Source of the DNA: Tachypleus tridentatus
Lineage: Eukaryota > Arthropoda > Merostomata > Xiphosura > Limulidae
DNA: 64,000 nt
Reading direction: 5' to 3'
NCBI RefSeq assembly: GCF_004210375.1
Contig: NC_134835.1
Span: forward strand, 67,796,447 to 67,860,446
Shown piece after piece: positions 24,140-35,702 of this stretch. The notes below the pieces were generated by a model. It was not told where the DNA came from. It saw nothing but the letters and a program-made list of their open reading frames with translations, and did not search any database. The position numbers and the translations under genes were made by a program. Numbering within the stretch: position 1 is the first letter of the stretch; each line of letters starts with the position of its first letter.

Positions 24140-24850
24140 TCATATTTTATTATCTTAGACTCGTATGTTTTATAGCTATATTTTTGGGTTCATAATACTT
24201 CGTAAAACAATTTTTATTTTATGTATAAAGATTATCTAGTAAATATTTCATCAGTTATTAAAATTTCAATAAAATGTTCCACATGTCTTAAAATTTTTTT
24301 GTATATAATAAGGTTTTCTTTTTTACAACATTTTGAGAGCCTGACCTTGAATTTTATTCATGTCTCGTGAAAAAATTAATTAATATAAATGTTTATAGAA
24401 GAAAGAAACCAACAGCGCCATCACATAAGTAAAAGAACACGTGTCTGTTGGTGGATTCACAATATTAACTTTTTTTCCAAAATGAAAAAAAGGTTTAAAG
24501 ATAAATTTATTTATGTACCAGTTAAATTGAAAATTAAATCTAGAAAATATATTCCTAGTATTCATTCAATGAAAACTTTAGATGTCTTATTTAATGTGTA
24601 TAATATCAACACCTTCACATCTATTGACCAGTAAGGTTTTTATAACCTATTCTGGTGCTGAGATAATTAAGGTTCGTGTAAATATCAGTGGATTATTTTC
24701 TATTCTATGACAAAAGCTTTTTTATCTGACTTAGAATTCTGATTTATGAGTTGGTCTTTCTGTGGGGTTTTCGAGGTTATTTAATAAAAAGAGTTTTCTC
24801 AGGAAATTGGTTACTGTGCGACCAGCTCTGCATCGAGATAAGAGAAAACT
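24140..24850. other. Unidentified AT-rich DNA
   Basis: Overlapping ORFs of up to 81 codons (24380-24634, both strands) show no domain. An EF-hand, zinc finger or transposase signature is absent. Confidence 0.35.
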
Positions 24851-25122
24851 TGACAGTCTTTATGATATGTTATGCTGTAAATCATCAAGTTACCAATCGT
24901 TATATTATGCTAATACTGTTATTAATCAAATTATCAACCTCTATGATATGTTAACATTACCAATCATCATTAAACAGTCTTCTGTATATGCTAATATTGT
25001 CATTCATTAAGTTGAGAGTCTTTATGATGTGCTAATATTTTCTTTTATCAATATATACTGATATTGCCTTTCGACAATTATCAATGTTTGTGAAATGCTA
25101 ACATTGTCACCTTCAGTTACTT
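24851..25122. repeat. Diverged minisatellite, ~33-42-bp unit, ~7 copies
   Basis: Successive units share AGTCTTTATGATATGCTAATATTGTCATT followed by an ATCAA..T(T)ATCA end. They start near 24851, 24893, 24935, 24974, 25015, 25049 and 25082. ORFs at 24751-25010 run into the array and are incidental. Confidence 0.65.
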
Positions 25123-25154
25123 AGCTATAACGGAAGCGCACTGGGTTAAAGACG

Positions 25155-25273
25155 TGTGCGTGTTTTCTTATTGTAAAGCCACATCGGGCTATCTGCTGTG
25201 TCCACTAAGATAAATCGAACCCATGATTTTAGCTTTGTAAATCCGAAGACTTACCGCTGTCCAAGCGGGGACA
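25155..25273 (-). mobile_element. Family C SINE, full length, inverted
   Basis: TGTGCGTGTTTTCTTATTGTAAAGCCACATCGGGCTATCTGC (reversed tail) leads through ATAAATCGAACCCATGATTTTAGC to ACCGCTGTCCAAGCGGGG. A 9-of-11 target-site duplication, GGTTAAAGACG (25144-25154) and GGCTAAAAACG (25274-25284), is visible. Confidence 0.87.
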
Positions 25274-25524
25274 GGCTAAAAACGAAACAAAAGAAAAGAA
25301 ATAAATCTTTTTTAAATTAAAATATTCCACTAAGTTACACTTCTTCTTATTTATGTATACAAATGATATATCGGTGTGAACAAGAAGAGGAAAGTATCAA
25401 AAACTTAAAATACATCAGTAATAATAGTTTAATAGATCTTTCTCCTGATGGGAGAAGCACTTCACGACTTTAGATGTGAAATTTGAGAACGGGACTTATG
25501 TACAATCTATATAAGTTATCCTTT

Positions 25525-25620
25525 TGTGTTTTGTTTGTTTGCTTTTAAGTAAAAATATACAAAATGGGCTATCTAGGCTTTAGATACACTAATTGTAAAA
25601 AAGGAGTTTGAGACTGCTCA
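25525..25620 (-). repeat. Degenerate family B SINE
   Basis: TTTTGTTTGTTTGCTTTTAAGTAAAAATATACAAAATGGGCTATCTAGG matches a reversed B tail. The head side (AAAGGAGTTTGAGAC) is barely recognisable. Confidence 0.5.
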
Positions 25621-25639
25621 TTTGATTGCACACATACAT

Positions 25640-26500
25640 CATAAAATATACTGAGGAACGTGAAACAATCAAGGTAAATCAAAGACCAAAAATCACTCAT
25701 GGCTTTAAAGACATGGAACATTTTAAATCCTTCACGAACAGCAGCAGGTCAAACATCTCACAAATATTGTATGCTTAGGACCAAATTCCAGACCCTTTCC
25801 AACAGCTGTTCCATGGAATCTTTGGTGTCAGGAATATTTTGACTGAATGCATACAGTCAAAAGCATCCTATATATTTGGATTGAAGCCACGTAAAGGCGT
25901 GCCATTTAGTCAAGCTCCCCTTTCTTCAAAAAATGTGTTGACCAGTTTAATATGATGAGGACAGGCGTTACTATCCATTATATCAACATATTGCAGTGCA
26001 TACGACTATAAGATATACTATCTATTATATGTGGTTCTGATAATACCATTCAGTACGATGTTAAAAAAAAGATATATCCACTATTTCTCACACAATAATT
26101 GCACTTCTTCTCTCAAAGGCGTCATCATGTTCCTGTATGAAGATGGAGTTAAACCTAGTTCCAGATTCTTTCCAACCAAGAACTCGTTTGTCATCTCGTT
26201 TCAAAGTTAAGCATGAATAATCTTTAAAAATGTCATTATTTTACATATTGTTGCTTTACTGGATCAATAGACAAGCTGTTTTATGTCTTACTATGAAAGG
26301 AACGAACTTCTTTGTGTATAAAACAAACAGTTTGGTCTTGCAAGACTTGAGTTTAATACTCTATGAACTAATAACATGTCCACTTGCTGTTGCAAACAAT
26401 TGATACAAACTCGAATAAAATCCTTCTTTGATTTTGGTGAACAACAACTGACAGATAGTGGTCGTTTACTTGCATTATTGAACTTAGACACTGTGTCATT
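25640..26500 (-). pseudogene. Decayed Tc1-like transposase
   Basis: Read on the minus strand with frameshifts, the order matches a Tc1-type DD34E transposase. A charged HTH-region remnant (about 26490-26290) comes first, then near 26200 a piece with RDDKRVLGWKESGTRF (usual pattern DGR.RVWR..GERF). Near 25985-25940, MDSNACPHHIKLVNTFFEE corresponds to the second catalytic D (usual Q-D-N-A-.-P-H). A C-terminal piece (MEQLLERVWNLV) lies near 25800. Numerous stops and shifts mean it is inactive. Terminal inverted repeats were not located, so the element limits are approximate. Confidence 0.62.
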
Positions 26501-27692
26501 ACTATTACCTGTGGATCAGAGCAAGTCACCTACTTAGAGCGAAACAAAAATTAACCTGGCAACTAGCACAGCTAACTAAATATATTTTTTCTTATTTTAT
26601 TACTTATAAAGATTATAATGTGTTGTTTCATCAGTTGGGAACTCTCGCCGTTATCGATATTTTCGGCCGTAAACCTAAAAATATTTGACGAAGTTCAGCC
26701 ATCTTAGGAAATTTTCTCGTTCTAGATAAATATAATAAAATAAAATATAAAAATAATCTTTGTGAAAGTAACTTTAAAAATAATATAGCTCACCTTTCTT
26801 ATGGAACATACAATTACTAACTGTTTAGGTTCAAGTACTATCAGAAATTTAATGTACGTTAAATAATATGGCTGCGCATGAGTAAAAATTTACACAATTT
26901 TGTTAAAAAATAACTTTAGAGAAGAGTGGCATCTTCTGAGATAAATTACTATCACACTTAGTATTGTTTGGATGTGGCTAAAAATAATGTTTATTAAGAT
27001 AGAAAAGAAAAACAAAAATTAATAAAAAGCTGAATCTTCCAATAAATAGCAAAAAATATTGGTTCTATAGTAAAAAGAAAACAGTATTTTAGGCACGCTA
27101 TTATTTGTGTTAAATGACCTCTGTAAGTTATTAAAACACATGGAGCAGGTGGCAAGAAGAAATAAAGTTAAACCTTCGGTAACAGTCGAAATATAAAAGA
27201 TATAAGTGTGGACAAAAGTTCCCCAATAATAAAAAGATTCAGAAGGAAAACTAGAAGAATAGTAACTATGGGGGGAAAAGTAATTAGAGAAACTAAAAAA
27301 TTAAATTAATTATGTAGTATGCTACACAAAGAACTTCTATATAGCTAGTAATAATTATACGTAACAAAGCTTAAGTTAACGGAAAGTAAAACTAATGGGG
27401 TCAGTACATTAAAACGGTTCGCTTCAAACTTAATCAATTTCCAAATTAATTAAAGTGTAAACGTTAATAAACAGAAAAAATATTGTTGAATATTCCAGAT
27501 AAATTAATGAATTTTAATTCAGAATACGATAGAAGGAAATAATGTGCGAAAAGAAGTACTCAGTTTATGAGCTCTGTTCAAGAAATCTTGTAATGTTGAA
27601 CACATTACATATTGTACCTAATAAGTACTAAGTAGTAAATATAATAATTTATTTGAAATATTCATACTTGAAAATGGAAAGTTTATAACTTG
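26501..27692. other. Unidentified AT-rich DNA
   Basis: Nothing recognised. It may include the 5' part of the neighbouring Tc1-like relic. Confidence 0.35.
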
Positions 27693-27702
27693 AAAGTTGA
27701 AA

Positions 27703-27974
27703 GGGCCGGGCATGTCCAGACGGTTAAGGCACTCGACTCGTGTTCCGAGGGTCGCAGGTTTGAATTCTCGTCACACCAAACATGCTTGCACTTTTAGCCG
27801 TGCGGGCGTTTTAATGTTACGGTCAATCAGACTTTTCGTTGTTAAAAGAGTAGCCCAAGAGTTGGTGGTAGGTGGTAGTGACTGGCTGCTTTCCCTCTGG
27901 TCTTACACTGCTAAATTAGGGACACCTAGAGCAGAGAGCCCTCATGTAGCTTTGCGTAAAATTTAAAACAAACC
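27703..27974 (+). mobile_element. Family A SINE, full length
   Basis: The head GGGCCGGGCATGTCCAGACGGTTAAGGC, B-box GGTTTGAATTCTCGTC, body and tail are present, with an 11-bp target-site duplication AAAGTTGAAAG (27693-27703 and 27975-27985; the last G overlaps the head). An 89-codon ORF through the copy is a by-product of the SINE sequence. Confidence 0.93.
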
Positions 27975-27985
27975 AAAGTTGAAAG

Positions 27986-29111
27986 TGTTCGCATTATTGA
28001 AAAATTTGACCTTGAGTGTTTGATTAACGACCCTGATTTGTTTTTCTTTAAGTGAATTTTGTTTAAAGAGCAAACTTCAGTTAATAAATTTATTGGCTGT
28101 ATTGAAAAATAAACTTGATAATTAGTTATAACACTTTCTACAAATGCTACTAATATGCAATGCTATAATGTTTTTCTTACTAAAAAGTGACCTTCCATAA
28201 GAATCCATTGTGTTTGTTGGAAGATATATGGCTAAGAAACAAAATTTTGTGTTAATCAAAAAATTACATAACCAGTAAGAATTTGTTTGATGTGAAAATT
28301 AGATTCTTTTATGAATGACATTAAAATAAGAAATTCTATATTTTTTATGACACAAACCATTACAAATTACTATTATAATTACGATATCTTGAATTTCGTA
28401 GTGAAATATTTTTAATTTTTTTCTATACCCAAACTAGTGTAAAAGTTAATGTGATTATAAATTTTCCTTTTCTTTTTGCTTTAAAGCTTTTTTTCCTCTT
28501 TACATTCAATAGAATTAGTGATTATAGTAAACGGATTAATATCTGTTTTCTCTTTGATAATATTAGAACATTTCTTTGAATGTTCACTAAAGTATTTCAG
28601 AACATTGCTTATTGGACTCATTGAAACCTAACACATGTATTTTATACTCTTAATAGCCCTGAATTTATATGTTGTTTCATGCTGTTTGGAACTTCAAAGT
28701 AACTTAAGTATTATGTCTTCAGATTTAATAAAATTTACACCAGTTTGATAAAACAATACCGCGTGTACCACTTCGTGAAAAAATAAAATAAATAGAAGAA
28801 ACTGTCAGAAGTCTATAAATTGGAGAACCAAGTGTCGATATATCCGTGTATTCTCCTCAGTTTCACGTTGTCAACACTAATTTATTAAATATTTCAAAAC
28901 AAAGTTTCTTTTATAAAATTCTGAACTTGATTATTGTTTTATATAGTGTATTTAAGCTGTTAATAAATAATTGTTAATTTAGTTTCATATCTGCAAACGA
29001 TCTTAATATTTCTATAACTGACAATGAACAGAGACATGAGCTGATATTTTTCCATGTTGGAGCGAATAAAGAAACTCAAGTACCTATACTACGTTTTTAT
29101 AAAATGTGTTT
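27986..29111. other. Unidentified AT-rich DNA
   Basis: Nothing recognised. Confidence 0.4.
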
Positions 29112-29208
29112 GTAATGGTCCGGTGGTAAGTTTGAAGGCTCGTAATGCTACCAATACCCATAGCGGTAAATACACACAATCCATCGTGTGTTTTTACGCT
29201 TAAACTAA
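29112..29208 (+). repeat. Degenerate family B SINE
   Basis: AATGGTCCGGTGGTAAGTTTGAAGGCTCGTAATGCTACCAATACCCATAGCGGTAAATAC and CAATCCATCGTGTGTTTTTACGCTTAA follow the family B order, but the B-box region is partly deleted. Confidence 0.5.
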
Positions 29209-30600
29209 GTAAGCGGATTTACTTTTAAATACAATATATACAAGCGTGCATTTTGAAATTAAAGTAATTTCTTACGCTTCATGTTTCGGAAGGCATTTTT
29301 TATTCTTAGACTTCTCTTCCAGACAGTTTAATAGAGTATATCAAAATAAGTGTTTCATGTTGTCATAATTAACTAAAATCCGTTTTATTAATTATTTGAA
29401 AGAGTGGATACATTATTTTCGTTCTAAAAACTTTAGGATTTCCATTACGTTAATAATGCCAGATGTATAGCTTAGAATTCCTGAAAAAACATTCCAGTTT
29501 GTTCTCAAGATGCCTGAAATTTACCATTTCACTTTATAAAAGAGAAAAACTGAATATTCGTGATAACTAGCGAATACTTATAATTATCAACAAAAGGTTT
29601 GTAATTGGGAACTGCATAACACTTCACTTGAATACAAGCTTTATGAGTGAAGTGGGATTTTAAAACGTCAAAAAATCTGTAACTATAGACACGTTTAATA
29701 AAACTTAAGAAGTTGAAAGTCTAGGAGTGAAATGAGTTTAATTATTAAAGACATTTCTTTAAAGCACGCTATCTACGTTAATAAAGTGTTAAAAAATGCG
29801 AATAAGCCATATATTTTACTCTTTAAATTCTGATAGAGGCTCATCTTTGACGTAACTTTTGTTTACGATTGACATTTGAACGTATTATAAAAATTGTAAG
29901 AAATAACATTTAGTTCTTTACAAGCTCAAAAAGCTGTCTTTTCAATGAAAAAGATAATGCTTAATAGAACATATCCATTGAATGTGAAACGTGTTTTGGT
30001 AAAACATGTAATAATTTTATTTACGTGACATGAACAGCAGGAGTTCTATACATTTTGTTTAGGTGACAAGATATTAAAAATGAGTACATATTTTTTAGCA
30101 ATATTATCTTTATGATTACCCAAAATAAATTGAAAGTGTTGCTGAATCTGCTTCTAATGTTTAAATGATAACTTTAATTACATAATACAAAAATGACAGC
30201 AACAGATATCACAATAATTATACTTTCAATAATACAAATCTATACTTAAGATTATGACCAGTTTTATGTTTATGTACATCAACAAAGACAGAATTTACTA
30301 AGGTCAAACCATAAAATGACCTCAGGATAAACTCATCACAGTGCCAATTTAATGTCAACCATTTTGTTGTGAGCACTTCCATTTATAAGCCTAAACACAT
30401 TTTTATAACACCGATACATGATTGGTTTACAATATAACACAGAGAATAATTCGAGTAATTGATTCAAACAACAATATTTCCTTTAACTATTCGTATACAC
30501 TCTGGTTTATAACACTTAGATACGTTAAAGTTCAAAAATCATTTTTACCCAGGACTTTAACTTTAGATTTGAGATCTTTTTCACTAGCCAAACATAAATT
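29209..30600. other. Unidentified AT-rich DNA downstream of the LRR gene
   Basis: Beyond the poly(A) signal candidate at 30601 I recognise nothing. Confidence 0.35.
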
Positions 30601-30606
30601 TTTATT
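30601..30606 (-). other. Candidate poly(A) signal of the LRR gene
   Basis: AATAAA on the minus strand lies about 266 bp beyond the stop codon of the LRR gene. It is the first perfect hexamer I find after the stop. AATAAA is common in AT-rich DNA, so this is only positional support. Confidence 0.4.
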
Positions 30607-30871
30607 TGTCTGTTTCACACTACAAAAACCATTTTGTCCAGACCCAACATCTACAACATAGGTTATAATACTGTTTCTTCACATCGTAAATATGAATATG
30701 TCCAGAAATCATAAGTTCATTAATTTGAAAGATACTAATGTTATCACAATATAGAAGATAAAGCGACACCAATAACTTGATGTGCAGGTTTAAACCAATA
30801 CAAAATTACAATGGCTTATACTGGACATCTAAAATGACAATAGTGACATTTCGCCTTGTCAGTTACTGAGT

Positions 30872-32416
30872 CTACAGTTCTGTGACTGGTATCATCTTTA
30901 GCGATTGCTGAGCTGTTGTTTGTAGCACTGTACTTTCGTCTTCAACACAGGTTGTTTTCTGGTACTGAGGTTCCTTTCTTCTAGAGGTCCACTTATTCTT
31001 AAGAGCCACAGCAAGTTTCTCTCTATAACGAAAACCCAGCAAAACTAGAACACCAACTGCTATCGTAGCAGCCACTATAATACCAATAATCATTTGTTGT
31101 CTTCTATTTTCTATGTAACACCCGAGATCTTCTTGTGTAACTTTTAAAAGCAGCATATTTTTTAATCCAGGAGGAGTTGTGCAGTGGACTTCCACTATGT
31201 CACTTGGAGCATCGCTTGAAAAATTTTTGTTTCTTAATAATTTCCACAGCCACAACAGTTTACAGTCGCAAGACAATGGATTGTCCCTAACGTCAAGAAC
31301 AGTCAGCTCATCCCAAGGAAGTAAGTCATAACTGAATGTAGTAAAAGCATTTCCACGAAAGCTTACGTATTTCAGATTGGGAAGACCATCAAAAGTATGC
31401 GAATCAACGTGATTTAAGTTTTTATTATGAGCTATAATAAATTTCTGTAAATTAACGTTGTCAAAAAAAGAGTTTTTACGAATGCTGGTAAACATTGGAG
31501 AGCCGCTGATTTGGATTGTTCTAAGATATTTAAGCTTTTGGAAGGAACGAGGCTTAAGTTCTTTAAACTTATTTTGGCCTATATTAAGTTCTTCTAAACG
31601 ATTGACAATACGCAATGCTGATGTGGGAATCTCTTGAAGTTCATTATCGTGAAGTTTTAGGACAAGAAGAGAGCTTAATTGTTGAAATCCCTTAGCATCT
31701 ATTCTCCGAAGACCACATCCATCTAGAGATAACTCTTCAAGCTGTCTGAGGAAAGCAAATGCTCCTTCCGAAACTTCTCGTATTGTATTCAACCCAAAAT
31801 CTAGTTTTAACAATGTAGGAACGTCCTCAAACGCTGCAGATGGAATGTGATTAAGTTTGTTATCTCTTAGCAATAGACCCCGGATGTTTTCGAGTCCCTC
31901 AAAGGCGTTTTCCGAAATATAAATTATTCTGTTTCGTGAGAGATCTAGTGTTTCTAAGTTAGGTAAGTGCACAAACGCTCTTGATGGTACGTCTTCTAGA
32001 AAATTCTCATTTAAATGCAACACTTTCAGCTGCTGTAAACCAACAAAAGAATAGTTGTGAACTGAAGAGATCATGTTACTACTTAATAGAAGAAATTCTA
32101 AGCGACCCTGCATTTTAAAATTGTATTCTCCCAGATCTACCAACTGATTGTGTGAGATATCCAGGTATTCCAAGTTATGATATACACTAAAGGAGGCCAT
32201 TATACCTTTAATGTGATTGTTGTTTAGAATAAGTTCACGAAGTTCTGGATTCAAAGTGATGGGGACTACGTCTAGGTTGGCATTAGCACATAAAACTCGT
32301 AGGCTTTGATCGTCACACTTACACCGCATGGGACACATGGCAGAGACCTCTGTCCACAAACATAAAATGTAGAAGAGAAGAACCATTATCCCACGTGATC
32401 CCCGCAAGCACTGCAT
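30872..32416 (-). CDS. Leucine-rich-repeat single-pass membrane protein (tartan/capricious-like)
   Basis: This 514-residue type I membrane protein is probably a cell-surface adhesion or guidance receptor. ATG at 32416 was chosen because it is followed by a good signal peptide (residues 1-26, hydrophobic core MVLLFYILCLW) and lies 23 bp inside a 3' splice site. The open frame upstream of it has no ATG. Domains: an LRRNT cap (Cys 28, 32, 34, 43); about 14 LRRs of 23-25 residues (about 59-380), for example L-x2-L-x-LS-x-N-x-I-x2-I; an LRRCT cap (NPLSCDC to DLGC, about 380-433); a transmembrane helix (442-462); and a basic 52-residue tail. The tail ends in PVTEL, a class I PDZ ligand. NYS and NFS are possible N-glycosylation sites. 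There are no stops or shifts. The tartan/capricious assignment rests on architecture; another LRR-TM family is possible. Confidence 0.93.
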   Translation of the reverse strand: MQCLRGSRGIMVLLFYILCLWTEVSAMCPMRCKCDDQSLRVLCANANLDVVPITLNPELRELILNNNHIKGIMASFSVYHNLEYLDISHNQLVDLGEYNFKMQGRLEFLLLSSNMISSVHNYSFVGLQQLKVLHLNENFLEDVPSRAFVHLPNLETLDLSRNRIIYISENAFEGLENIRGLLLRDNKLNHIPSAAFEDVPTLLKLDFGLNTIREVSEGAFAFLRQLEELSLDGCGLRRIDAKGFQQLSSLLVLKLHDNELQEIPTSALRIVNRLEELNIGQNKFKELKPRSFQKLKYLRTIQISGSPMFTSIRKNSFFDNVNLQKFIIAHNKNLNHVDSHTFDGLPNLKYVSFRGNAFTTFSYDLLPWDELTVLDVRDNPLSCDCKLLWLWKLLRNKNFSSDAPSDIVEVHCTTPPGLKNMLLLKVTQEDLGCYIENRRQQMIIGIIVAATIAVGVLVLLGFRYREKLAVALKNKWTSRRKEPQYQKTTCVEDESTVLQTTAQQSLKMIPVTEL

Positions 32417-32439
32417 GGTGATTAAATTCAAAAGGAGCT

Positions 32440-32457
32440 CTGTAGAAAAAAATGAAA
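32440..32457 (-). other. 3' splice site before the LRR coding exon
   Basis: On the minus strand a pyrimidine tract (TTTCATTTTTTTCTACAG) ends at 32440, and the exon starts at 32439 with AGCTCC, 23 bp before the ATG. This implies a 5' UTR exon and promoter somewhere to the right, which I could not place. Confidence 0.75.
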
Positions 32458-33989
32458 GAACATATTTATGCTTAATTACCGAAAAATAATAAAACAAAGT
32501 GTACTATAATAATCCTAGTACCTTTTTCTAGTTAATATTCTAAATGAATTTTGAAACAATAATATTACGTTTACAGGAAGTAGTCTCTATTATCCAAACC
32601 ATTCGCAGTGATTTTAAATAGGTTTCTTGTCTTACTATTATATAAATTACTATAATAATAAAAACAAAATATTAAAAACCTAAAAATTATGAACATTATT
32701 ACTTATAAATGACTTATACTAGATTTAAATGCGTACTTAACTTATTTAACGGGGCAAACGGCAAGTTTCTTAACTTATTTTGACGATAAAACATCCAGGC
32801 TAGACATGAAAAAACCAAAGACACATTTTGAAGTAAAGCAATCAAACAGCTGAAACGCGACATGATAAACGTTGAAAAATACAAGGTTTCGGTAGTGTAT
32901 AGGCAATTAATACTTAATATATACCACTTAAGAGAAACCTCGATAATAGAGACATTTTAGAATAAAAATTGGTAAAACTGGCCACGTGTTTATGAATGGT
33001 TTTTGTTCTCTTTCTTAACAGAGAGGTTCTTTATTTTTTTCTTAAAGCTGTAGTATTTTAAGCCAGTGTTCCACATAAACAATACAAAATAACGCCATGC
33101 GTAACTTTATATAATAATAATTAATTTTATTTTATGTTACCTGTAACGAGAGTAGGAGTGAAGTTTATTACAGATATTATATCAAAAAAATTTATAATTA
33201 TTTAAAACACGTGATTTATTATCACAATCACAATTTTTGTAAAGACAGTTTTATTCCCGAAAATCGAAATGTCCAAACATTTTCCTAACTGTTTTTACTA
33301 TGGTAACATTACGGAGGATCTCAAACAAAAAATAGAGTTTTTATCAATATGAATAAAGAAATAGATGATAGATTCACCAGATACTTTTTAACACGTACAT
33401 GTTAACAACGTGTAGTAAATTAAGAGAATGATGAAGTATGTTCTTCACGTGCACTTCCAAGCAACACACTTAATACAGATTACTGGATCAAAAATTAACA
33501 GAAATAAATAAACTACGTTTATCATTAACAATGTCATTTTCTGCGTGTTCATTTTTCATTTGAGTTGTGTAAAATTGTCATAAACAATCTTTTAAAGACG
33601 TTGGATTTTAATTCTTAAAACGCAAAATGATACATTGTGAACTCTGAACAATGCTGGCACGTAACAATGTTAAGCCTTTTTCTCTCCACCTGAACACGTT
33701 CTTGGTTATAAAATATTGTAATTATAAAGCTGTAAGAACTTTATTCCTAACAAAAACGTCTTTTATCTTTATCATAACAACATTTATATAGGGTCAAAGG
33801 GTAGAGGAAGATATTAAAATATAAAGACAGTTTCTGATGCAAAACAACTTTAAGAAAAAAAAATAGATAACTGTTATAATCTTTAATCCGCGATCATTAA
33901 AATATAGAAAAATGTTGTAATCTTTACCTATGGATCAATGAAACAAATAGTTGTGTCAGTATTTAATAAAATACCATTAAAAACCATTT
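32458..33989. other. Probable 5' UTR intron sequence
   Basis: This is the upstream side of the LRR gene and is therefore probably intronic, at least in part. It is AT-rich. No exon, SINE or transposon was recognised. Confidence 0.4.
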
Positions 33990-34135
33990 ATAACTGTTAA
34001 AATATATATCCAGAAACAAGTAAACATTGATAACTGTTAAAATATATATCCAGAAACAAGTAAACATTGATAACTGTTAAAATATGTAACTAGAGACCAG
34101 TAGAACATTGGTGACTGTTATGATTTAGTCATGGA
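33990..34135. repeat. Minisatellite, 40-bp unit, ~3.6 copies
   Basis: Copies start at 33990, 34030, 34070 and 34111. The first two are identical over 40 bp (ATAACTGTTAAAATATATAT onward). The third is diverged (41 bp) and the fourth partial. A more distant relative (ATAACTGTTATAATC) begins near 33870. The two identical units suggest recent slippage. Confidence 0.92.
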
Positions 34136-35040
34136 GTAGGAGAGTATACCAGACACACGGTTTTGGATTTATATTACGAAACTAGACTACGTATTTGCAC
34201 AAGGAAATCTTATGTCCAATCTAACACCGTGGTTTCGTTTACTGCTCACGCCATATCTTCACATTTACAAGTTTATTCCCCTTGAAATAACTGCAAATTT
34301 TACGTTAACGCTCAGACTAAGGATTCCATGAGTTACATTCTACGATATGTAATGTAAATGGGAATATAGAGACCAGGTTAAAAATGCCGCTTTATTTCGA
34401 AATACGCACTCATTGTATTCAACTGCATTCAACTGAATCAGTTGAAACGTATCTGTCATATCTCTTATAATGCGAACAATAGTCGTTTATCAAAACGTAA
34501 TGTTTCTTACTTATGGGTGAATTTGCGAAATGGTATAAGACAGATATGGATAAAAGACAAATCATCTTCAAATGTGATGGGAAGGTTCGCAAAACACTTC
34601 GTTAACTGAGACAAATATTTTTTCGTTCTTAAATTAATGCCCCAGAAAGTCGTAAGGAAATCTCCTAGGAGGAATGTGGGCGACCATTAAAGTTGAAGCA
34701 GTGGTATTCAGTTTTGCAGAGGATACTGTTTTAAAGTGCTATATATTTCCTCTGTCTAGATCTATTCCCTTCGGAACTTTCCTAACAAATAACCAGTCAC
34801 CAGGAAATGATCATTGATTCCAGCTCAACTTTTCTTTTTTATTAACTACCAGTTTCTCAGTGATGTTCATGCTAGAAATACCTCAACATTCATTTTATTT
34901 TTTACAAAGATCACTGTGTTGTTCCGTGTCAACTACCTTCTTAAACACCCAAAACACGTTCCTGTACTGTTTCTAATTAATTTATTAGCATCATATTTGT
35001 CTTAAGATGTCATGACATAACATAATTAATATGTATATAT
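34136..35040. other. Unidentified AT-rich DNA
   Basis: A 63-codon ORF at 34814-35005 has no recognised domain. Nothing else was seen. Confidence 0.4.
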
Positions 35041-35115
35041 AATTTGTTTTAGGTTAAAGCTATACATTGGGCTACATGTCATAAGTCTACCGTAACCTTA
35101 TCGCTGGCTCATTGG
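35041..35115 (-). repeat. Fragment of a family B SINE
   Basis: ATTTGTTTTAGGTTAAAGCTATACATTGGGCTACATGTCATAAGTCTACC matches the reversed B tail and the start of its GGTGGGC region. The rest is lost. Confidence 0.5.
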
Positions 35116-35133
35116 AAGACTATCTGATAAAGT

Positions 35134-35379
35134 TCAAGATTTTATACAGTTACTTCTACAAACTTCTAAAAAATATTGAAGAACATTCTCGAAATCAACA
35201 GACCTGAAACGTGATTCCTCCATAATTTTTTTATATAGCTTATAATACCTTGATTCTCTTAATTCTCGAAACTGACGCTGTTGCAAACATACAAGTTTCT
35301 TTTTTAATCGAGGTGGTTGTGAATTTAACGAACACGTATCAAACTTATTTAGATTTACGTTGATTTTTGAATGAAACAA
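35134..35379 (-). other. Unidentified open frame, possible exon
   Basis: This 81-codon open frame reads as a strongly charged, helix-prone peptide (for example RQFRELRESRYYKLYKK). It lies right after a splice-acceptor-like TTTATACAG (35386-35380 side), and an internal CAAG|GTATTA could be a donor. I recognise no family. Chance is a real possibility given the length. Confidence 0.2.
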
Positions 35380-35417
35380 TACCTGTATAAAGTGTTATAT
35401 TTATTCATTTTTATAAG

Positions 35418-35692
35418 TTTGTTTGTTTTTTGAATTTCGAGCAAAGCTGCACAAGGGCTATCTGCGCTAGCCGTCCCTAATTTAGTAGTGTAAAATTAGA
35501 GGGAAAGCAGCTAGTAATCATCACCCACCGCCAATTCTGGGCTACTCTTTTACCAATGAAAAGTGGGATTGAACGTCACATTATAACGCCCCACGGCTCA
35601 AAGGGCGAATATGTTTGGTGCAATGTGTATTCGAAACCGCGACCCTCATATTACGAGTCGAACGCCTTAACCCACCTGGCTATGCCGAGCCG
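35418..35692 (-). mobile_element. Family A SINE, full length, inverted
   Basis: It runs from TTTGTTTGTTTTTTGAATTTCGAGCAAAG to CTTAACCCACCTGGCTATGCCGAGCC. A perfect 10-bp target-site duplication TTTTTATAAG lies at 35408-35417 and 35693-35702. Confidence 0.93.
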
Positions 35693-35702
35693 TTTTTATA
35701 AG

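Noticed and set aside
27697..27966. 89-codon ORF
   Set aside because: It lies wholly in a family A SINE.
32417..32497. N-terminal extension of the LRR protein up to 32497
   Set aside because: The extension has no ATG, crosses a strong splice acceptor and would bury the signal peptide.
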